DNA of 64,000 nt from Lineus longissimus. Taxonomy: Eukaryota > Nemertea > Pilidiophora > Heteronemertea > Lineidae. Below the pieces are notes generated by a model, which was not told the DNA's origin, did no database searches, and saw only the letters and a program-made list of their open reading frames with translations. Below, piece by piece: positions 12,605 to 24,599 of the stretch. The position numbers and the translations under genes were made by a program. Where the stretch lies: the NCBI RefSeq assembly GCF_910592395.1, contig NC_088322.1, forward strand, positions 6,255,431 to 6,319,430. Reading direction: 5' to 3'. The stretch's first letter is position 1. Each line of letters opens with the position of its first letter.

Positions 12605-12933
12605 GCTATTGGTGACGTCATTGGCGCCATTTTTCTTGACCTCGATTCAAAAGGCTTTTTCAAAAAGGCCATTCAAACGATAAAATCAGCTACAAATATT
12701 CTTTATCAACTTATTGAACTATACAAAAACGATACATGGAGAAAAGACCTCACAACAATCGAAATGAAAGATTATTTTGAGGAGAACTATTCTGGCCGAT
12801 TCACTCCGCCACTAGCGCGACCTCGTCACAATTGATCATGTGGTGACGATTTTTCGTAATGGCGAGTGGCGTAGAATGGCGTTAGAGGGACTACGTCTGT
12901 CCCCTGACCTCGCTGTCCCCAGAAGCCCCTCTA
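12605..12933 (+). repeat. Dispersed 330-bp repeat, copy 1
   Basis: Matches 18655-18979 in the same orientation, sharing TTGGTGACGTCATTGG, ATGAAAGATTATTTTGAGGA, TGGCCGATTCACTC and AGAGGGACTACGTC. The two copies are diverged. No coding frame is shared; class unknown. Confidence 0.65.
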
Positions 12934-13429
12934 GCGATTTTTTAATAATCTACGTCATAGAGACAATGCACTGCGCTTCATTGCTTCATAAATTCAATTT
13001 ATCATACCACAACTTTATCTAACATTAAATGTAAAAGCCATACGCGGTGTTTCACTGCCGTATTGAAAAATATGGAAATGTTGATTGAAATGCATTAAAA
13101 TATTGGGGTGAGGTCTTGTTGATGCCTCCTTATTCAAAAACACATGTGTTTACCATTGATCGTTGAATAAAACCTCGGCATCACTACAACCATATCTTTT
13201 ATGGAAGGCCTATACGCACTCGCTAGTAATATTTTGTATGGTGCGACCCAATACATGTACTGTGAAAAGTTATGACAGGTTTCTTTTAGATCGTTCGCTT
13301 ATATCATGATATATGACAAATGAAAAGGGAAATTATCTCCCCAAAAAAGGGTCCAAGGGACGAAAGATGCATGCCTGTTGATCGTTAAGTCCACGTGTCT
13401 TTATAACTGTCAACCTTAGACAGGCATAG

Positions 13430-14230
13430 AAGAATTGATCGGATCTGTGGGACAGTTCCACACAGAAACCTTGAACCGTCTTACAGCCAGGTTGTTGGGA
13501 CACAAGAAGAAGATTTTGGGGATAAACCGTCACAATATAGAATGGATCACTGCTTTCCTGCAAGGTCGAACAATGAGTGTTGTTGCGAATGGTGATACAT
13601 CGCGGCCTGGGTTGGTGACCAGTGGCATCCACCAGGGGTGTGTCGTCCTGTTTGCAGTCATATCAACGATGTACCCCCTGCAACATGCTGGCTGATGACC
13701 TGAAAGTTCTTGTGCCTCGTGTGAAATATGCCTGATACCTGATTGTATGAAAATGGGGGGGGGGGCACAACAATTCTTGAAAGCTCCGAGACAGAGAAGG
13801 GCCTGGGTGTCTATGTGGATAACGCGCTTTCTTTTGACAGACACGAGGAGAAACTGGTCAAAAGGTGTTAATAAAATCATTTGGGTCATGAAACGATGCG
13901 TCTCCTCCAGGGTTTATGTGCTCACTCTAAAAAAAACCCTGTACACAACGCTCGTCTGCCCGCATCTCGAATACAGTAGCTCGATGCCCAACACAGCTAC
14001 GGAGACAAGCCTTCAAGCACCGAGTTATAAACCCTTGGAATGCCCTGTCCAGGGACACTGTCTCCTCCAAGACGCTCATACAGTTCCAAAAGACCGTAGA
14101 ACAGGACAGGAAGCTCAATGTGCACAATCTTACTGGTCTCGCCATCTGACTCTTCTAAAAAAACTAAGAATTAAAAATGTGAATACTTTAATAGTTCAAG
14201 GACTTTTTTCCCTCGCACATTGTGAACATA
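13430..14230 (+). pseudogene. CR1/Jockey-like LINE relic (reverse transcriptase and 3' region), frameshifted
   Basis: The first part (13435-13695) reads RHNIEWITAFLQGRTMSVVA and SRPGLVTSGIHQG, the RT region of non-LTR retrotransposons (W-..FL.GR...V...G..S.....SG..QG). A shifted frame then gives a short ADDLKV-like block at about 13686. The second part (from about 13780, shifted again) reads LGVYVDNALSFDRHEEKLV, then LYTTLVCPHLEYSS, matching the LG..V...L.....I and R.HLEY...W.P region downstream of the RT. Frameshifts, lost residues and a missing 5' half make this a dead fragment. The RT identity is secure; the clade is inference. Confidence 0.8.
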
Positions 14231-14404
14231 AGAGTACACAAAAATACTTATTTTGTACATAATTATTCTATCGGATACGGACTAAGTCATGAACCAAGCG
14301 TGGGACTCTTCTCTTTTCCCAAGAAGATTGTTCATGATTGCATACCCTGATAAAATTGGTCAGATGGCGTTTTAAGAGCTCGTCTTCGGATCGATTCTTA
14401 AATA

Positions 14405-14484
14405 GAATCGACTCGAACTCTCCGAAAATCGACTCGAACTCTCCGAGAATCGACTCAAACTCTCTGAGAATCGACTCGAACTCC
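14405..14484. repeat. 21-bp tandem repeat, 3.8 copies
   Basis: The unit GAATCGACTCGAACTCTCCGA starts at 14405, 14426, 14447 and 14468 with few changes. The period is a multiple of three, so it is open on both strands (IDSNSPK / EFESILR), but nothing around it supports coding. Confidence 0.85.
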
Positions 14485-14640
14485 AGTATGTGCCAGGATC
14501 TAGGGATTGGTGCGCACGCGTATGCTATGAACGGATGTCTGTACGGACGGGGGTCCGTCTCAAGATGTATCACCGTTGCCTGATCTGTGTGGTCACTGTA
14601 TGATTGCATGTTATCGTTACACATTTTTTATGTACATATA

Positions 14641-14821
14641 CAGTAGAACCACTCTATTAAGGACACCCTTGGGACTGACAAATGCCGCTGCCCTTGATAG
14701 AGAGGTGTCCTGATTAGAGAGGTCAAATTGAATGGAAACATTTAAATTTTGACCAAAACTAGTGTCCTTAATAGCGAGGGTGTCCTTGATAGAGAGGTGT
14801 CCGTTAAGGGAGGTTCTACTG
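14641..14821 (-). mobile_element. pogo-like MITE, copy 3
   Basis: Begins CAGTAGAACCACTCTATTAA and ends GGGAGGTTCTACTG, with TA at 14639-14640 and 14822-14823. It is the inverted orientation of copies 1 and 2. Confidence 0.75.
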
Positions 14822-14874
14822 TATTTCATACGATTCTTTTATATCGTCCATATGTTAGGTTTTCAAATAATTAT

Positions 14875-15390
14875 TTTATATTTGTGATGCAAGCATATCT
14901 ATCAGATGCTTAAACGTCCATAATGCAAATCCTCAGTATTTCTTTATTTCTTTGTGCAAAGCCATCTAATAGATACTCTGTCATCCATATGTTGTGTTAT
15001 TTCTTTGTGCAAAGCCATCTATTAGATACTCTGTCATCCATATGTTGTGTTATCAAATTCTTCTTTTATATTTGTGATGTAAGCATATCTATCAGATGCT
15101 TAAACGTCCATAATGCAAATCCTCGGTATTTCTTTATATCTTTGTACCAAACCATCTGATAGATACTCGATCATCCATATGTTATGATTTCAAATAATTA
15201 TTTTATATTTGTGATGTAAGCATATCTATCAGATGTTTAAACGTCCATAATGCAAATCCTCAGTATTTCGTTGACAAGACATCTGATAGATTCTCTATCG
15301 TCCATATGTTGTGTTATCAAATTCTTCTTTTATATTTGTGATGCAAGCATATCTATTAGATGCTAGAACGTCCATAACGCAAACCCTCAG
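14875..15390. repeat. Tandem repeat, unit about 127-137 bp, with nested 53-bp duplication
   Basis: The anchor CGTCCATAA(T/C)GCAAA(T/C)CCTC recurs at about 14915, 15105, 15242 and 15369. The first interval is enlarged by a 53-bp near-exact duplication (14948-15000 and 15001-15053). Each unit has a small palindromic core near CATCTATCAGATG. Confidence 0.75.
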
Positions 15391-15872
15391 GATATCAATC
15401 CCATCAAAAAATGTTTGAATTGATAAAACTTGATGTTGCCATCCGACTGCACACTTAATCCTCGTCCATCTTTAACAGAAACTTTTCATTAGAACTCCGA
15501 TGAGGTGAAAAGTTATTGATACAACATAGTTGCCATGCAGTCTCCAATATGGGACACTGTCACCTCCAAGTGAATCCTACGGACTAGATCCCCTCTGATC
15601 TCGGACGAGGCACTATCACCTACCCCTTCCCAAGATGAGATGCTGTCACATCCAGTTACAGATATGACACTGATAGGTCACCCTATAGACAAGACACTGT
15701 CAACACTAATTAAATGAGACAGTGTCAACTCTTGTCCCGGTAAGACAATGTCATTACCACCGTTGGGACTCCTCTTCCCTCTAGTATCAAAGAAGACAGT
15801 GTGACTTCAAGTATTAAATACGACACTGTCAGCTACCAGATAAGACACTGCCAGTTACATTCCCAGATCATT

Positions 15873-16313
15873 GAGACAAGACCACCATTGAATATTCATA
15901 TGTTGGAGGTTCCAGACCTATCAATTAGACGCGAGTATGTTTTTAACTGTCAAGTGCATATTCGGAGAGGTATTGAAAAGATATTTGGTGTGGCAAGTCT
16001 ACAGATGTAAAGAAATTATTTGATGAAAAAAAATCAATTTTGAATTTTGCTAATTTGGCAATGGGAGGCGAGTTTTTGAGATTTTTCTGCAAGTTGGCTG
16101 AAACGAGTGGAAATATCAACGTCTGTCCAATTTGTCGATTATCAAAACATTTCCGTGGTCACTTACCAGTTTACTTTTCACCATTTACTTGCCCGTCTGT
16201 CCGGAGTATCATATCAAAATTCAGATTCACAACCTCACGCAGTTTTTGATGCGACGCGGTCAAACACTGACTAGCTGCTAAAAGGCTTAAAAAATCAATG
16301 GTGGTTCGTCTCT
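15873..16313 (+). mobile_element. 441-bp TIR element, copy 1 (inverted partner at 20409)
   Basis: Ends GAGACAAGACCACCATTGAA and TCAATGGTGGTTCGTCTC are complementary. The full length matches 20409-20854 reversed. It is inserted into the minisatellite at 15.5-18.1 kb and has no transposase frame. Confidence 0.75.
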
Positions 16314-16401
16314 GAGACTTTCTGCTACAATACCAGATGGGACACCGTCAGCTACAGTAACATATAGGACAATGTCACCTCCAGTAACAAATAAGACAGG
16401 G

Positions 16402-16514
16402 CGAAATGAATAAAGACTAGCAAATACTTTTATTTAAATATTGTACAGAAAGGCCAAGTGTCAATGAACATGGAGTTTTAGATAAAAGCATTTTGTAGTC
16501 TTTATTCATATCAC
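16402..16514. mobile_element. Foldback element, copy 1
   Basis: The left arm ATGAATAAAGACTAGCAAAT is complementary to the right arm ATTTTGTAGTCTTTATTCAT. A sister copy lies at 16731-16841. Confidence 0.65.
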
Positions 16515-16730
16515 ACATTGTCACCCCCAGTATTGAATAAGACGCTGTCAGGTTCCAGAAAGGACACTGCTGTTAGATACAGTCCCGTGTAAGACAGTTA
16601 CACCTCTTTTGACCAAATAAGACTCTGTGAGCTCTAGTCCAAGATAAGACTGCTCCATAACACTGCTACTTACAGTTCCAGATTAGACAATGTCACATCC
16701 AGTACCAAATAATACACTGTGATATGGGAT

Positions 16731-16841
16731 CGTGATATGAATAAAGACTGCAAATGCTTTTACTTCAGTTTTGTACAGAAAGGCCTAGTGTAAATCATGG
16801 AGATTGAGATAGAAGCATTTGCTAGTCGTCATTCACATCAC
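16731..16841. mobile_element. Foldback element, copy 2
   Basis: Left arm GTGATATGAATAAAGACTGC; right arm with GCTAGTCGTCATTCACATCA. It shares interior TTGTACAGAAAGGCC(A/T)AGTGT with copy 1. It sits in the same minisatellite. Confidence 0.65.
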
Positions 16842-17029
16842 CCGGTGGACACTGTCGGCACAGTGCCAATAAAAACAATGTTTCATCCAGCACCGGAAAG
16901 ACACTATCAGCAGCACACCAAGATTAGACGTGTCGTAGATGCAGCCCGAGATGAGCGGTATGTCACATCCAGTACCGAATAAGTCCGGGTCAGCTACAGT
17001 TCAAGATGAATGTCACATCCAGCCCTTTC

Positions 17030-17270
17030 GGTCTCTTATGTCCGTTGTGCCTCGTCCCATTTCAGCCACATGAGTTTCAGCTCCTCTGACATAGTCCTCC
17101 TCCAAGTGAATTTGGGTTGACCTCGCTTTCTCTTTCCCAGAGAAGTTTTTGGAATGGTGCTTGGGTTCACCCGGAGGAAATGTCCAAGCCATCTTAGTCT
17201 GCGGCGTCTGATTACATCAGCAATGTCCTCCTGATCTAGACCCATCTCGAGTGTCCTTCGAATAAATCGT
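17030..17270 (-). pseudogene. Non-LTR retrotransposon ORF2 C-terminal fragment
   Basis: The minus strand reads DVIRRRRLRWLGHFLRVNPS, then KRKRGQPKFTWRRTMSEEL, then LKWDEAQRT. The pattern RLRWLGH-x-R...RGxPxxTWRR...EEL...W is typical of the C-terminal tail of RTE-like LINEs. It is truncated at both ends. Confidence 0.75.
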
Positions 17271-18654
17271 AAAATGCAATGAGGACCTCCGCTACACGTG
17301 GCCTCAACAAATCGATGCAGTGAATGATATGTATCTACACGACATGGCTTTCATGGCAAATACAATTTTCGTGACCAAAACGCATAAAATCAGCAATTCG
17401 GAAGATTACAAACATTTTACTTCAAGGTTCTATCAGGAGCAACCTTGAAGAATCGAAGCACTTCCTATCAAGTTAAAAGCATAAGCTATGCTTATTCAAG
17501 GTCACATCATCTACGAGATAAGACAGTCAGATAAGACAATTATACCTCCAGAGTCAAATAAGACACTGTCAGCTTTAGTACAAGGTAAGATGTCGTCACA
17601 TCCGGTACCAGATAGACACTATTAGCTACAGTACCAGATAAGACAATGTCACATCCAGTACCAGATATAACACTGTCAGCTACAGTACCAGATAAGACAA
17701 TGTCACATCCAGTACCAGATATAACACTGTCAGCTACAGTACCAGATAAGACAATGTCACATCCAGTACTAGATAAAGCACTGTAAGCTACAGTCCCAGA
17801 TAAGACAATGTCACATCCAGTACCAGATAAAACACTGTCAGCTACAGTACCAGATAAGACAATGTCACATCCAGTACCAGATATAACACTGTCAGCTACA
17901 GTACCAGATGAGACAATGTCACATCCAGTACCAGATACAAGACAATGTCACATCCAGTACAGATATAACACTGTCAGCTACAGTACCAGATAAGACAATG
18001 TCACATCCAGTACCAGATATAACACTGTCAGCTACAGTACCAGATAAGACAATTTCACCTCCAGTACCAAATTAGACATGACAATGGTACAACAAATACA
18101 TTTTGATCGGGTCGAGGGCAGATCGATGTGGTCTTTTCGATTGGCCAGTTTAAAAAGATCACTCCTAGGCAGTTGGTTAAAAGATATGTGTCGATGTTAA
18201 AGACGGGTGCTTGAACGTCGCCAGCCGCTGCTTTGGGAAGGTATCTTGAACGGGGCTTTGGCATGTCATCTTGACCACCAAGGCTCTTGCATCTTGACAT
18301 CCAAGGCGGTTTAACTCTTGGCAGCCTAGCTCCAGCATCTAGTGGATAGAGTTCAACGCAAAGGTCAACACTAGATCCTGCCACTGATTAGACCAATACT
18401 TCGTCTCCAAAAGGGACGAAGTGCGAGGGACCTATGGCGAAAATGATTGGTTGACGAAATAATAGCCTGATTGGTTGGCTAGCCTTGTGACGTCGAATTG
18501 TTTTTTACTGTTTTTTTTATAATGGTTTAAGCTTAAATGTGTTCGGGCTGGAATTCTTGGCTTTTTTCGAGCTCACACATAGGCTCGATATACAGCGTAG
18601 CGGATCGAGGCTATATAATGGGCTAGCCACTGATGTACTCCAGTGCAAATCCGC

Positions 18655-18979
18655 CATTGGTGACGTCATTGGTGCCAAAAACTATTTCTCTCGACCCTTT
18701 TCAAAATATGTGATTCAAACGGTAACATCAGCTACAAACATTCTTAATCAAATTATCGAACTTGATAAAGACGTTATATTGAGAAATGATTGAAATGTTG
18801 AAATGAAAGATTATTTTGAGGAGTAACCATTTTGGCCGATTCACTCTACCACTTGCGCTGCCTCGTCACAAATGTCATGCGGTGAGGACTCGGATTGATT
18901 TTTCACAATGGCGACGTCCATTGGCATCAGAGGGACTACGTCCGTCCCCTAACCTCGCCGTCCCCACTTGTCCCTCTAA
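18655..18979 (+). repeat. Dispersed 330-bp repeat, copy 2
   Basis: Same family and orientation as 12605-12933. A possible extra end (GGGACGAAGTGCGAGGGACC near 18413) may mark the other boundary. Confidence 0.6.
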
Positions 18980-20408
18980 TGTTAGAATGCTGGTCTTCTC
19001 TCATTAAAAGAACATAGAAATCAACGAACTATACATCAGTGTCTTATTGGTCTTGGCAGATTCTTCTTCTTCATCTTCTTCTTCAGCGTTCCCTCTGCGC
19101 TTGGAGTATTCCTTTCTCAAAGTATGAAGCGTATTAGGGGCGTCCGAGTTGTTTGACTTTTAGTATCCAGAAAGGGTGGTTTTCTCTACGGTATTGTCAC
19201 AACCACACAGAAGGGAAAGATGACATCCATCTTCGAAGGACGCCGTCGATCACACACGTCCTTCAAAGATGGACGTATGATAATTGGGCAACGTTTGTCA
19301 TACATCGGTCGTGATATTGGTCATAGTTGGTACGGGTAAATCAATGTCCGAACAGAGTACGGCCATGGATTATTGACCGCTCTCTCACACCATTTGAATA
19401 AAGATCATGAATGGCTCACATGCAATTTGTGACAGATGCCACTGCACTTATATTTCAGAAAGGCATTGTGATGTCCCACACATTTTTCTTTGTGAAATTG
19501 TATCTGATTGTTCAGGCGGAGCATTATTGACCCAGTCGTCCATGTGATGTGGGAGATGGGGTGATTTCGGCAGAATCTGGGAAAGGTTTTTTTAGTCCGA
19601 AACGACGTCACTAGTCTAGATATAAAGTATCGGCGTCAAAACATTACATAACATTTCTGCGTATTGGTTCACAGCCCACTGAATCTAGGGTCAGTTAGGG
19701 GTTAAACGATTGTAAAATGTCCAGGAAGGGTTAAGGCAGAAGAAGGAGAAGGAATCAACCCTCTTTGGATTTCTTGCTCCCTCTTCTGCCTGAACCCTAG
19801 TTTTACGCTGTCATCAGCCCCCCCCCCCCCCCCGCTTGGTTACATGCGGTGGCCAATACAACATTTACGCAAATACTGACAGAGAGAAAATGCTTGATAA
19901 CTGTTTTGGAGAATGAACAGACGGTTGAAGCATCAACATGCAGGCATTTATTTCTGCAGGTTACCCCTCTATATAAAGCAAGGCTTAGGCTAGAGGAATG
20001 TACATTCTCTTTTTAGAGGGAGTTTGTACAATATAACAACCACCAGACTATTCATTTCCCAATGCCGGTGTAGGAGTTTAAAATGTCCTAGGATAGAATG
20101 CCCGGAAAAAACAAAGGATTCTATTATGCGCTTCAATCTCTGAGCTATTGACGGTCAGGGTCTCAATAGAACCATATTGCAGAATACAATAGGGCCGGAC
20201 ACTTTTTCCAGGGGGGCGTTTGTTACTGTTACACCGGCAATATCAAACAATTCTTGCGAGGTACTCATTTGACAGTGAGGGTGGCACTATATGAAGATTC
20301 GTGTAAGAGATTTACCGTCGCACTAAACCCAGGCTTAAAGCAATATGGGGTGGATACTCATTGCAAAATATCGAGAGGCCGCGTATATTGAAAACCACTG
20401 GTTACACC
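18980..20408. other. Intergenic DNA with small hairpins
   Basis: No gene seen. A TTC-rich tract lies at 19062-19084. There is a 17-bp imperfect hairpin (arms 19226-19242 and 19257-19273), a second imperfect hairpin at 19723-19799 built on AGGGTT(A/C)AGGCAGAAGA, and a poly-C run near 19809-19823. Confidence 0.45.
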
Positions 20409-20854
20409 GAGGCAAGACCACAATTGATTTTTTAAGCCTTTTAGCAGTTAAATTGTCAATGTTTGACCGCGACGCATCAAATAATGCGTGCGGTTGTGAA
20501 TCTGAAATTTAGATTATGTTATTCCGGACATTCGGGCAAGTAAATGGCGAAAAATAAACTGGTGATTGACCACGGAAATTTTTTGATAATCGACAAATTA
20601 GACAGACTTTGATATTTCCACTCTTTTCAGCCAACTGGCAGAAAAAACTCAAAACACGCCCCCTATTACCCAATTAGCAAAATTCGAAATTAATTTTTCA
20701 TCAAATAATTTCTTTATATCTGTAGACTTGCCACAGCAAATATTTTTTCAAAACCTCTCCAAATATGTACTGGAGAGTTAAAAACATGCACTCGTCTAAT
20801 TGATAGGCCTCGACCCTCCAACCGGCTTTGAATATTCATTAGTGGTCTTGTCTC
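20409..20854 (-). mobile_element. 446-bp TIR element, copy 2
   Basis: Inverted copy of 15873-16313. It shares the GACCAC(A/C)ATTGATTTTTTAAG end, the GACTTGCCA..GCAAATATTTTTTC interior, and the GAATATTCATTAGTGGTCTT end. Confidence 0.75.
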
Positions 20855-21231
20855 CACCTGAAGGATGGAAGGGGTATCACTATAGCTGTCCGTACCATCT
20901 CGATTGTGGTATCGGGTCCACTAAAAACGAGAAATTTAATACAGTTTATACCACAGTTGGGATCGAAACACAATTTCTTTGAAAATAAAGATTTGGTTGT
21001 CGAGAGCAAGAGGAGCCCCCCCCCCGGACCCGCGCCTGTGACGTATACATGTAGATATACCAATCTGCTAGCAACCCTTTTATCCGCCCATTTTATTACT
21101 TAGCGAAGTTTACCAATTCTCCTCAAACCATTTCCACAAAGGCGTGTACTGGTGCCGTCTACAGCCTAGACTCTTTCATAAGTCTCCTCACTTCATTCAA
21201 TCATAAGACTCTACCTATGAACAGCCAAGGG

Positions 21232-21500
21232 GATCAGTGGCAGAGTGAGAGCGCCGGGCATATAACCAGGAGGTCGTCCGTCCGCGGATCAGCACTGTTT
21301 CATCTTTGTCCATGGGCAAGGCACTAAACCCTACTTGCTTCTCTCCACCCAGGAGTAAATGGGTAGGCCTAGCAGGCTTGCCTTGCGATAGACCAGCATC
21401 CTATCCAGGGGGCGTAATATTGTCCTCTGCTTCGGAAACCGGGATAAAACTCCGGCCGAATGAGCCGCGGCTTGTGGCCCGAACTGACGGCGATACTTCA
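21232..21500 (+). mobile_element. tRNA-derived SINE-like element
   Basis: A box-A-like TCAGTGGCAGAGTGAGAGC and a degraded box-B region (about 21280-21290) are followed by a body with GCAAGGCACTAAACCCTAC, CACCCAGGAGTAAATGGGTA and AGACCAGCATCCTATCCAGG. These are common SINE body words in aquatic animals. The ends are not exactly set. Confidence 0.6.
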
Positions 21501-21974
21501 ATTGCCTGTGTTCTCACTCGTACTTTTCCGTGAGTACTCGGTAATTTTCCTTATAAAAACAGAGAGCTGTTTCCGGTGGATTTGTTTATCAAGAAATGTC
21601 TCGAAAATATGCTGCAAAATCAGGTAGTGTACAAATAAAAGATTTAATTCCTCATTTTTTTTGTCCATTAATGTAATGCGCTTTATTTGTTCATAATCAG
21701 AGCTGCAGTTATTGCGAGTTAGCGGAGTTTTGAAGGGTTTCGTGGGGTCCGGATCTGGGCATGCAGATTCTGGCACTTCGCTGTACAAAATGCACAGCGA
21801 CAGTGTGTCACTGTCACCGAGTGTCATGTCAGTGAACCAACATGTATGTCGATGTAGCCTATAGGCCTACCTGTCTGTCATTGACATTACATAATTTCCA
21901 CAGTTGTGTGCTTGACATGATGGGCTGACATGATAATCAGGGAAGTTGAATCTCCAACATCATGTACCTAACCT

Positions 21975-22200
21975 TAAAAAAACTGGAGACTTTTTTCATG
22001 AATACGACAATTACACTTTGCGACGGTTCACTTTAGACAATGGGAGACTGCTAAAATGTGGAATTGGGAGTCTCCCATTGTCTAAATTCAAATTCAAATT
22101 GAAAAAAGCGTACCGTCGCAACTTCCGGGCCAACTCTGTAAGTGTCGTAGAAGGAGACTTAACGTCTCCCTCAAGAATTAGAAAATAGAAGGGAGACGTA
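21975..22200. mobile_element. Palindromic MITE-like element
   Basis: A perfect 18-bp inverted repeat (22032-22049 and 22069-22086, TTTAGACAATGGGAGACT and complement) is nested inside weaker complementary flanks (GGAGACTTTTTTC and GTAGAAGGAGACTTAAC). Confidence 0.55.
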
Positions 22201-23114
22201 TTCATTCATTCAACATGGCCGCTTGTTTGCCGAGTGGCAAGCGCGGTTTTCAAATGGAAATTACTCACATTTATTTTGAGATTCTATTTGAGGCGCTGAG
22301 GGTATAAACATCGTGCACGTCAAAGAAATCGCAGAGCCTCGGGAGACATTGCATCCCAGCGGGGCAACATTCGGCATGTTACCCTCCGTGGTGGGCAATA
22401 TTCATATAATACGGCCATTATGACATTAGTCCACACGCCTCGACGATATTCAATTATGGTGACACATAGAATCGTGGTATTACTCATGTTGTGAAGGCGA
22501 GGCATCACTGGTCGGGTGGATTTTCCTGGTTCGCATACCCAATCAGGGATACCCTTAACTAAGAGCCAAGAGCCACGATCATCTTTTTTTACAGGACAGA
22601 TAGGCGTACGTACTTGTCTATCACTGCACCATCTAAACACGTGTGACTGTACAGAGTGTATGAAGTGCAGGCACAATGTACACCGTATTGTACAGACGGC
22701 GTAACGATAGTATGATAAAAAATCCAGGCTGCAGACAACCCCTGTCCAGGCGGCGATGTCTCACAACGTCATAAACGGTTCCAAAAAAACTTTATTCATT
22801 AGCACCTGTGGGCCTCGGGCTCCCAAAGATAATAATTATATTCATTTGTCTATATTTTCATTTGCTCGTGGCTTTCCTAGCGGCACTTAGCTCTTGGCTC
22901 TGGCTCTTAGTTTAGGGTGTCCTACCCAATCATGCTTCAGAATTCCAACATTCCAAATTTCCTTGGGTTGTTTCGATCTGCCACTTTTAAAACTTCGGTC
23001 CTTTTCCAGCGTGGTGTGATTAGACAATTCATCGCCACACTCTGTTTGAATTTGCCATTTGCGACATACACGGCAAGCCGGAGAATGGTGCGCTATCAAT
23101 TTTCAGCCTGATCA
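22201..23114. other. Intergenic DNA, no feature recognised
   Basis: Open frames such as 22320-22676 on the minus strand show no domain or gene-like context. I see no exon or clear element here. Confidence 0.4.
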
Positions 23115-23153
23115 GATATCCAATATGGCCACCTGGTGGCCATATTGGATATC
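23115..23153. repeat. Perfect 39-bp palindrome
   Basis: Arms 23115-23133 (GATATCCAATATGGCCACC) and 23135-23153 are exact reverse complements around a single T. One arm recurs alone at 23418-23436. It lies at the left edge of a degenerate repeat zone. Confidence 0.9.
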
Positions 23154-23860
23154 ACACTTTCAATTGTAAGAGTACATGTAACTGCAGAACAAGTTGCCTG
23201 ATAGGCTTGATTTTCCTGTTGCATGATGGGTTGGAGAGGCGTGTTGATACCGGGCCCGACCCAATATCTAAAATGGCTGCGATCTTGGGCTTTTTGTGCA
23301 CTTTGGACTGGAATGTATCTGCAGAACGAGTCCCTTGATAAGCTTCAGTTTTCTGTGGCTTGTTCGATTGGGAAGGGAGAGATGCACTTTCGATTTTTTA
23401 CCATTCAGCCCAATCTGATATCCAATATGGCCACCATATGCAGTACCGATGGACTCCATTTTTTTGGTGCCATGATGCATTGATGGGGTGGGGTGGGAAA
23501 GGTGCCCTACTTTGGGCTTAATTTGATATATTGTATGGCTATCAGGCGGGCATCCTTGTTTTCACTGTCTGGACTAGTGTAATAGCAGAATAAGTCGCCT
23601 GCTGTCATGATGAGGTGAGGTTGGAAAGGCACCGTCCTGGTTTTTTGCCCTCTTTAGATTTTGTCATCTGGCCTGCAGTCTGCAGAACAAGTCGCCCAAT
23701 AGGCTTGAAATTTGTGTGCCATGATAGGCAGGGGTCCCCTATTGATTTTGGGCCGGGTCTGAAATCCAGGAGGGCCACTTGCAGTGGTCTAGGTAAATCG
23801 TCATAGAAAAAATCCATGATTAAAGATTTGAAAACTTGCTTTTTGCTCACTTACTCTAGG
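23154..23860. repeat. Degenerate repeat zone with CTGCAGAACAAGT words
   Basis: Irregular copies of (C)TGCAGAAC(A/G)AGTC(G/C)C...ATA(G)GCTT occur near 23182, 23319 and 23680, with a weaker one near 23584. CCAATATGGCCACC-like words lie between them. The spacing is irregular, so this is an old decayed duplication series rather than a clean array. Confidence 0.5.
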
Positions 23861-24319
23861 CATTTATAATATCTAAAAATTGAATGAGGAATTAAATTTC
23901 ATTGCACTAAATCGTAATTTTTTTCTTTCAAATTTGACTGTGCCTGGGTCTTACTCTAACCATTATGAATAATTACAAACTTGCCTCAGAAACTCCAACA
24001 CTGTACCTCCCCACTAAGAGCCCAATCAAATCAAAGAAATGTCTAAAATAATCCCCAGTTTGGTTGTAATGACCCAGGGCACGTCTTTTGGTTATGCTGT
24101 ATTCAGCAAGTGTTTTGCCGTTGTTTACCCATCTCTATAGTGAATAGACTTTAAGTACCGATCAAGAATAAGGAAATATGGCTAATGCACAAATATCAAT
24201 TTTAACTGTTGTTTTGTTACAACACAGTGAATTTGAACTCAAATATTCAGGCACTGTCCTGAGTTGTATGCACATGGTAGTAATGTAAGTGATTGGTGAA
24301 CTTTGGTAAAGTTTAGGAA

Positions 24320-24560
24320 GTGACTACTTGGCAAGCCCAGCTTACCAAACAGCGACTTTTTCTTGTCCTGAATGGAGAGCCGAACTCATTAATATTAAAG
24401 TAAAGTCTCCAGCTCGCCAAACAGGGTAGATTTTTTATCTGTTTGGCAAGCCCGGCTGGCCGAACAGGGTGGCTTTTTCGTGCTGTTTGGCAAGCGGCTC
24501 TCCAAACAGGACAAAAAAGATGCCTGTTCGGCGAGCGGCTTGCCAAATAGACCCAGTGTA
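24320..24560. repeat. Alternating inverted TTTGGCAAGC repeats
   Basis: Words (C)TGTTTGGCAAGC and their complements GC(T/C)(T/C)(A/G)CCAAACAG alternate about six times, with GGGTGGCTTTTTCGTG spacers. Neighbouring copies can pair into hairpins. Confidence 0.65.
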
Positions 24561-24599
24561 ATGTTTTTGAGTGTTTCTGTTTTTGAGTGTTTCCCCTCA

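Larger units (their letters stand above)
15540..18063. repeat. 27-bp / 54-bp minisatellite, diverged flanks and homogeneous core
   Basis: The core (about 17560-18063) alternates two related 27-bp units, AAGACAATGTCACATCCAGT-ACCAGAT and ATAACACTGTCAGCTACAGT-ACCAGAT, giving a 54-bp dimer. Older, degraded units with gacactgtca and gacaatgtca words extend left to about 15540. The array is split by a MITE at 15873-16313, two foldback elements at 16402-16841 and a LINE fragment at 17030-17270. Confidence 0.85.
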
